Positions 61,486 to 64,000 of a DNA stretch of 64,000 bases are shown piece by piece. Made by a program: the position numbers and the translations under genes. This DNA comes from Thermoguttaceae bacterium. GTDB taxonomy: Bacteria > Planctomycetota > Planctomycetia > Pirellulales > Thermoguttaceae. Location of the stretch: contig JAFRXD010000012.1 of assembly GCA_017441605.1 (NCBI GenBank), positions 23,050-87,049 on the forward strand. Direction: 5' to 3'. Every line of letters starts with the position of its first letter. Position 1 is the first letter of the stretch. The notes below the pieces were generated by a model that searched no databases, had not been told where the DNA came from, and saw only the letters and a program-made list of their open reading frames with translations.

Positions 61486-63060
61486 TTAACGCATAAACCG
61501 ATCGAAGAATTCTTGATTCGACTCGCAAGACGCCAAATTGGCGGTCAAGCGCTCCATCGCGTCGACGGGCTCCATCGTCGCGAGGGTGCGTCGCAACATA
61601 TTAGCGGCCTTAAGCTTATCCGGAGGCAGGAGCATTTCCTCGCGCCGGGTTCCCGATTGGGAGACGTCGACGGCGGGCCAAACGCGGCGGTCGGCGAGCC
61701 TGCGGTCGAGCACCAATTCCATATTTCCGGTGCCCTTGAACTCTTGGAAGATGAGCTCGTCCATGCGGCTTCCGGTGTCGACGAGGGCGGTGCCGACGAT
61801 CGTCAGGGACCCGCCCTCCTCCAGGGCGCGCGCGGCGGAGAAGATCTTCTTGGGGACGTCCATCGCCTTGACGTCGATACCGCCGGTCATTGTGCGCCCG
61901 GTGTTGCCGACCCACTTATTGAAGGCGCGCGCGAGCCTCGTGATCGAGTCGAGGAGCAGGAAGACGTCTTTGCCCATTTCGGTGAGGCGCTTGCAGCGCT
62001 GGGCGACGAACTGAGCGAGACGAACGTGGCTTTCGAGCTCGCAGTCGAGGCTACTGGAAACGACCTCGGCGTTGACGGCGCGCTCAAAGTCGGTAACTTC
62101 CTCGGGGCGCTCGTCGATGAGCAGAACGATAACGCGGACGTCGGGATGGTTAATGGTAACCGCTTGGCAAATTTGCTGCAAAAGAACGGTCTTGCCCGAT
62201 CGAGGAGGAGCGACGATTAGAGAGCGCTGACCTTTTCCGAGAGGGGCTAGGATATCGATCACGCGAGACGAAAGCGGCTCTTTTCCGGTTTCGAGATTGA
62301 GCCATTCTCTCGGGGTGACGGGGGTGAGCTCGTCGAAGGGGCGGACGTTGATATACTCGTCGGGGTTCACGCCGTCGACGTCGTAAATCTCTCTGACTCT
62401 CGGGCCTTGCGCGCCTCGGGCGGGCTGAACCAACCCCTTGATCTGAACCCCCTCTCGCAACCCGAGCTTTTCCACAACGTTGCCGGGAACGAAAGGATCG
62501 GAGGTTTGACGAACGTAGCTCTCTTTGGGATCGCGAAGGAACCCGTACCCGTTCGGGTGTAGCTCCAAGACGCCGGTAACTTCGTAGAAGGAATCGGGAT
62601 CCATTGGATCGACGTCGGAGCGAACGTTGGCGGTCGACTTCGGTCGGCGAGGCGCCAAGGGGCTGTTCTTCGGGTTTCGACGCTGCTGATACCGACCGCC
62701 GCCGTAGGAATTTTGGTTTCCGTAGCCGCGCTCGCCGTAGTTGGAGCCGCGATACCCGCCGCGCTCGCGGTAACCGCCGCGCTCGCGATAGGAAGAGCGC
62801 TCGCCGTAGCCGCGCTCGCCGTAATTTCTTTCCCCGTAATTTCTGGAACCGTATCCGTCGCGAGACTGGTAGTCTCCGCGCTCGCCGCGCTCCGGTCGCT
62901 CGCCGTTTTCGTAGGAGCCGTTCCAATAAGAGGAGGAACCGCCGTTGGAGTCGTAATCTTCGTTAGAATCGTAATTATTGCGACCGTAGCCACGACCGCT
63001 TTGAGAAGCGCCGCCGCTTCGGGAGCGCGAACCGGAATCCAAATTGTTGTCTTTTTCCAT
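61486..63060 (-). CDS. rho: Transcription termination factor Rho with long disordered N-terminus
   Basis: 524 residues from the ATG at 63060, which follows AAGG by about 7 nt; the open frame continues to 63402 without support. Residues about 1-135 are low-complexity, rich in Arg, Gly, Tyr, Ser and Asn, with repeats like YGERNYGERGYGER and YRERGGYRERGGY. Then SFYEVTGVLELHPNGYGFLRDPK is the cold-shock-like RNA-binding domain. The motor has Walker A APPRSGKTVLL, VIVLLIDERPEEVTDF, LLLDSITRLARAFN and the Q/R-loop region TALVDTGSRMDELIFQEFKGTGNMELVLDR. All parts for ATP-driven RNA translocation are present. It heads a two-gene unit with the GlmU-like gene. Confidence 0.97.
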   Translation of the reverse strand: MEKDNNLDSGSRSRSGGASQSGRGYGRNNYDSNEDYDSNGGSSSYWNGSYENGERPERGERGDYQSRDGYGSRNYGERNYGERGYGERSSYRERGGYRERGGYRGSNYGERGYGNQNSYGGGRYQQRRNPKNSPLAPRRPKSTANVRSDVDPMDPDSFYEVTGVLELHPNGYGFLRDPKESYVRQTSDPFVPGNVVEKLGLREGVQIKGLVQPARGAQGPRVREIYDVDGVNPDEYINVRPFDELTPVTPREWLNLETGKEPLSSRVIDILAPLGKGQRSLIVAPPRSGKTVLLQQICQAVTINHPDVRVIVLLIDERPEEVTDFERAVNAEVVSSSLDCELESHVRLAQFVAQRCKRLTEMGKDVFLLLDSITRLARAFNKWVGNTGRTMTGGIDVKAMDVPKKIFSAARALEEGGSLTIVGTALVDTGSRMDELIFQEFKGTGNMELVLDRRLADRRVWPAVDVSQSGTRREEMLLPPDKLKAANMLRRTLATMEPVDAMERLTANLASCESNQEFFDRFMR

Positions 63061-63480
63061 AAGTCGCCTTAGCGCATAGAATATATGGCGATGACGCATT
63101 GGGGCGCGAGCGCGAGAACCAAGCGTAGAGCTCTCGAATTCTCTAAGAGTCGCGGCAATAGAACTATAGAACGCATCAAGAGTCGCGCCGACCAATCTCG
63201 ACGGCTGGACGCCGTCGGCGCGGAACGCTCGCGGAAACGAAGGAGCGAAAAACGAAACTCGCCTTCGACGCAAAAGGAACCGCGCGAAAACCCATATAAA
63301 ACCCAATCGACAGAACGCGTCGACCTTCGAGGCCGACCGCCGCCAAGACCATTGATCGCGCTTTAGAGTCTCTTTCGAGAGGCGCGACGAGAGGTCTCCC
63401 AATAGATTCGCGAGGACAACGAACTCCTCGCGCGCTCGATCCGACGCGACGCGCGCCGTCCGAACGGTCGATCATTATAG
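63061..63480 (-). promoter_or_regulatory. Long 5' leader of rho with its promoter
   Basis: A minus-strand TATAAT (plus 63474-63479) with a poor -35 (TTGCGT or CTTGCG) would start transcription near 63467, leaving a leader of about 400 nt before the rho ATG. Frames in it have no recognisable product. A long leader fits the autogenous control known for rho in other bacteria. No other gene is seen here. Confidence 0.5.
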
Positions 63481-64000
63481 CGCCGTTGGGCAAAACGCAA
63501 GGGGCGTTTTCCATTTTTCACTCAATTCCCTTTCCTCCCAGCTTGGATTTACGCTAACCGATAACAAAGGAAACTGTCCGCTCCCGTTAGCCGCAGTAAT
63601 TGTGCTCTCCCATCTTTCGTTGCTTGGCGTCCGAAAAAAGTGTTCGTTTGCAAAAGCGACTTCTCGTCGCGCGTTTTTTGAGATAATAGCGGGTCGGCGG
63701 AAAAGTATTCGCGATTTTTTAAAAATTTGGCGGAAAAAATTTTTTGACGCGGCGAATTTTTTTCGACTCGGTTTTTCCCGAGTCGGCGCGTTGTCGGACC
63801 AATTATTTTGGACTTTTTTTCCAAGATCTCGAGAAAATGGTTGACGCGGGTTTTACGGCGTTTTATATTAATGGCGGTCGCGCCGAAAAACGCGATTTTG
63901 TTAAAAACAACTATTTTGCCGGATCCCGCGCCAATGTCCCGAACGCCCAAACGCAAGAATTCGCGCTCGCCTCGTTTCTCGATCCTTAGGTTGGAGGTAT
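63481..64000. other. AT-rich intergenic region at the right edge
   Basis: About 520 bp without a supported gene and with lower GC than the rest, including runs of A and T. A hairpin CGACTCGG/CCGAGTCG (about 63764-63786) has its T run on the 5' side only, so it does not terminate on the plus strand. The last bases (TTGGAGG, about 63990-63997) look like a ribosome site for a gene starting just beyond the window. Confidence 0.4.
63841..63869 (+). promoter_or_regulatory. Promoter pointing out of the window
   Basis: TTGACG (63841-63846), a 17-nt spacer and TATATT (63864-63869). With the GGAGG site near 63992-63996 it probably serves a plus-strand gene that begins just past base 64000. Confidence 0.7.

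Noticed and set aside
63764..63786. Hairpin CGACTCGG/CCGAGTCG considered as a terminator
   Set aside because: The T run is on the 5' side of the plus-strand stem and A follows on the minus strand, so neither strand gives stem then T.
63549..63956. 135-residue minus-strand frame near the right edge
   Set aside because: It lies in an AT-rich intergenic stretch, has no recognisable domain and no ribosome site, and opposes the strong plus-strand promoter at 63841-63869.

Overview
The window looks like chromosomal DNA of a planctomycete (Planctomycetota). Evidence: secreted proteins share the N-terminal motif L-E-x-L-E-[DE]-R-x-L-L that planctomycetes carry after a basic leader (three genes here). 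There is also a DUF1559 protein with an H-x9-D-G motif, WD40, TPR and HEAT proteins with signal peptides, and very large surface proteins built from repeats. The DNA is GC-rich with many CpG-rich codons. GH97, AsnA and a NapH-like polyferredoxin would fit an anaerobic or gut-type relative, but that is inference. No phage, IS element or CRISPR array was found.

Layout. 1-1660 (minus): 5' part of a secreted cyclophilin-type prolyl isomerase that runs off the window. 2147-2834: a Phd/Doc-type toxin-antitoxin pair behind a near-consensus promoter. 2898-5462 (minus): a Tat-exported glycosidase-like protein and an NRDE protein. 5955-8851: a secreted seven-bladed WD40 protein, an aldo/keto reductase, and two identical tRNA-Arg(ACG) genes. 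8976-14693: a probable operon of GH97 glycosidase, NagB-like sugar-phosphate isomerase/deaminase, Tat-exported FAD oxidoreductase and membrane polyferredoxin. 14780-15364 (minus): a small DUF4373-like protein.

15562-40930 (minus) holds two giant surface proteins of about 5529 and 2835 residues. They consist of fibronectin III, leucine-rich, Pmp-like beta-helix and pre-peptidase C-terminal (PPC) modules. Both end in the same acidic, roughly 33-residue tail, which may be an undescribed sorting signal.

41465-46663 is the most interesting region. A near-consensus promoter drives a 50-codon leader peptide whose end is packed with Phe, Tyr and Trp codons. Four mutually pairing RNA segments and an intrinsic terminator overlap and follow it, in the order of a classic trp/phe attenuator. 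Downstream lie a DUF554 membrane protein, pheA (chorismate mutase-prephenate dehydratase), DAHP synthase, GDP-mannose dehydratase and a DUF1559 protein. This looks like ribosome-mediated attenuation of an aromatic amino acid operon in a planctomycete, with DUF554 and a sugar-nucleotide enzyme as unexpected members.

46607-64000 is mainly housekeeping: fabH and a dihydrouridine synthase (minus); a DRE-TIM aldolase, hisS, ispH and a TPR protein (plus); mutS (minus); class II aldolase and a HEAT protein (plus); asnA (minus); and rho followed by a GlmU-like nucleotidyltransferase (minus). Rho has a long Arg/Gly/Tyr-rich disordered N-terminus and a leader of about 400 nt. A strong promoter at 63841-63869 points to a gene beyond the right edge.
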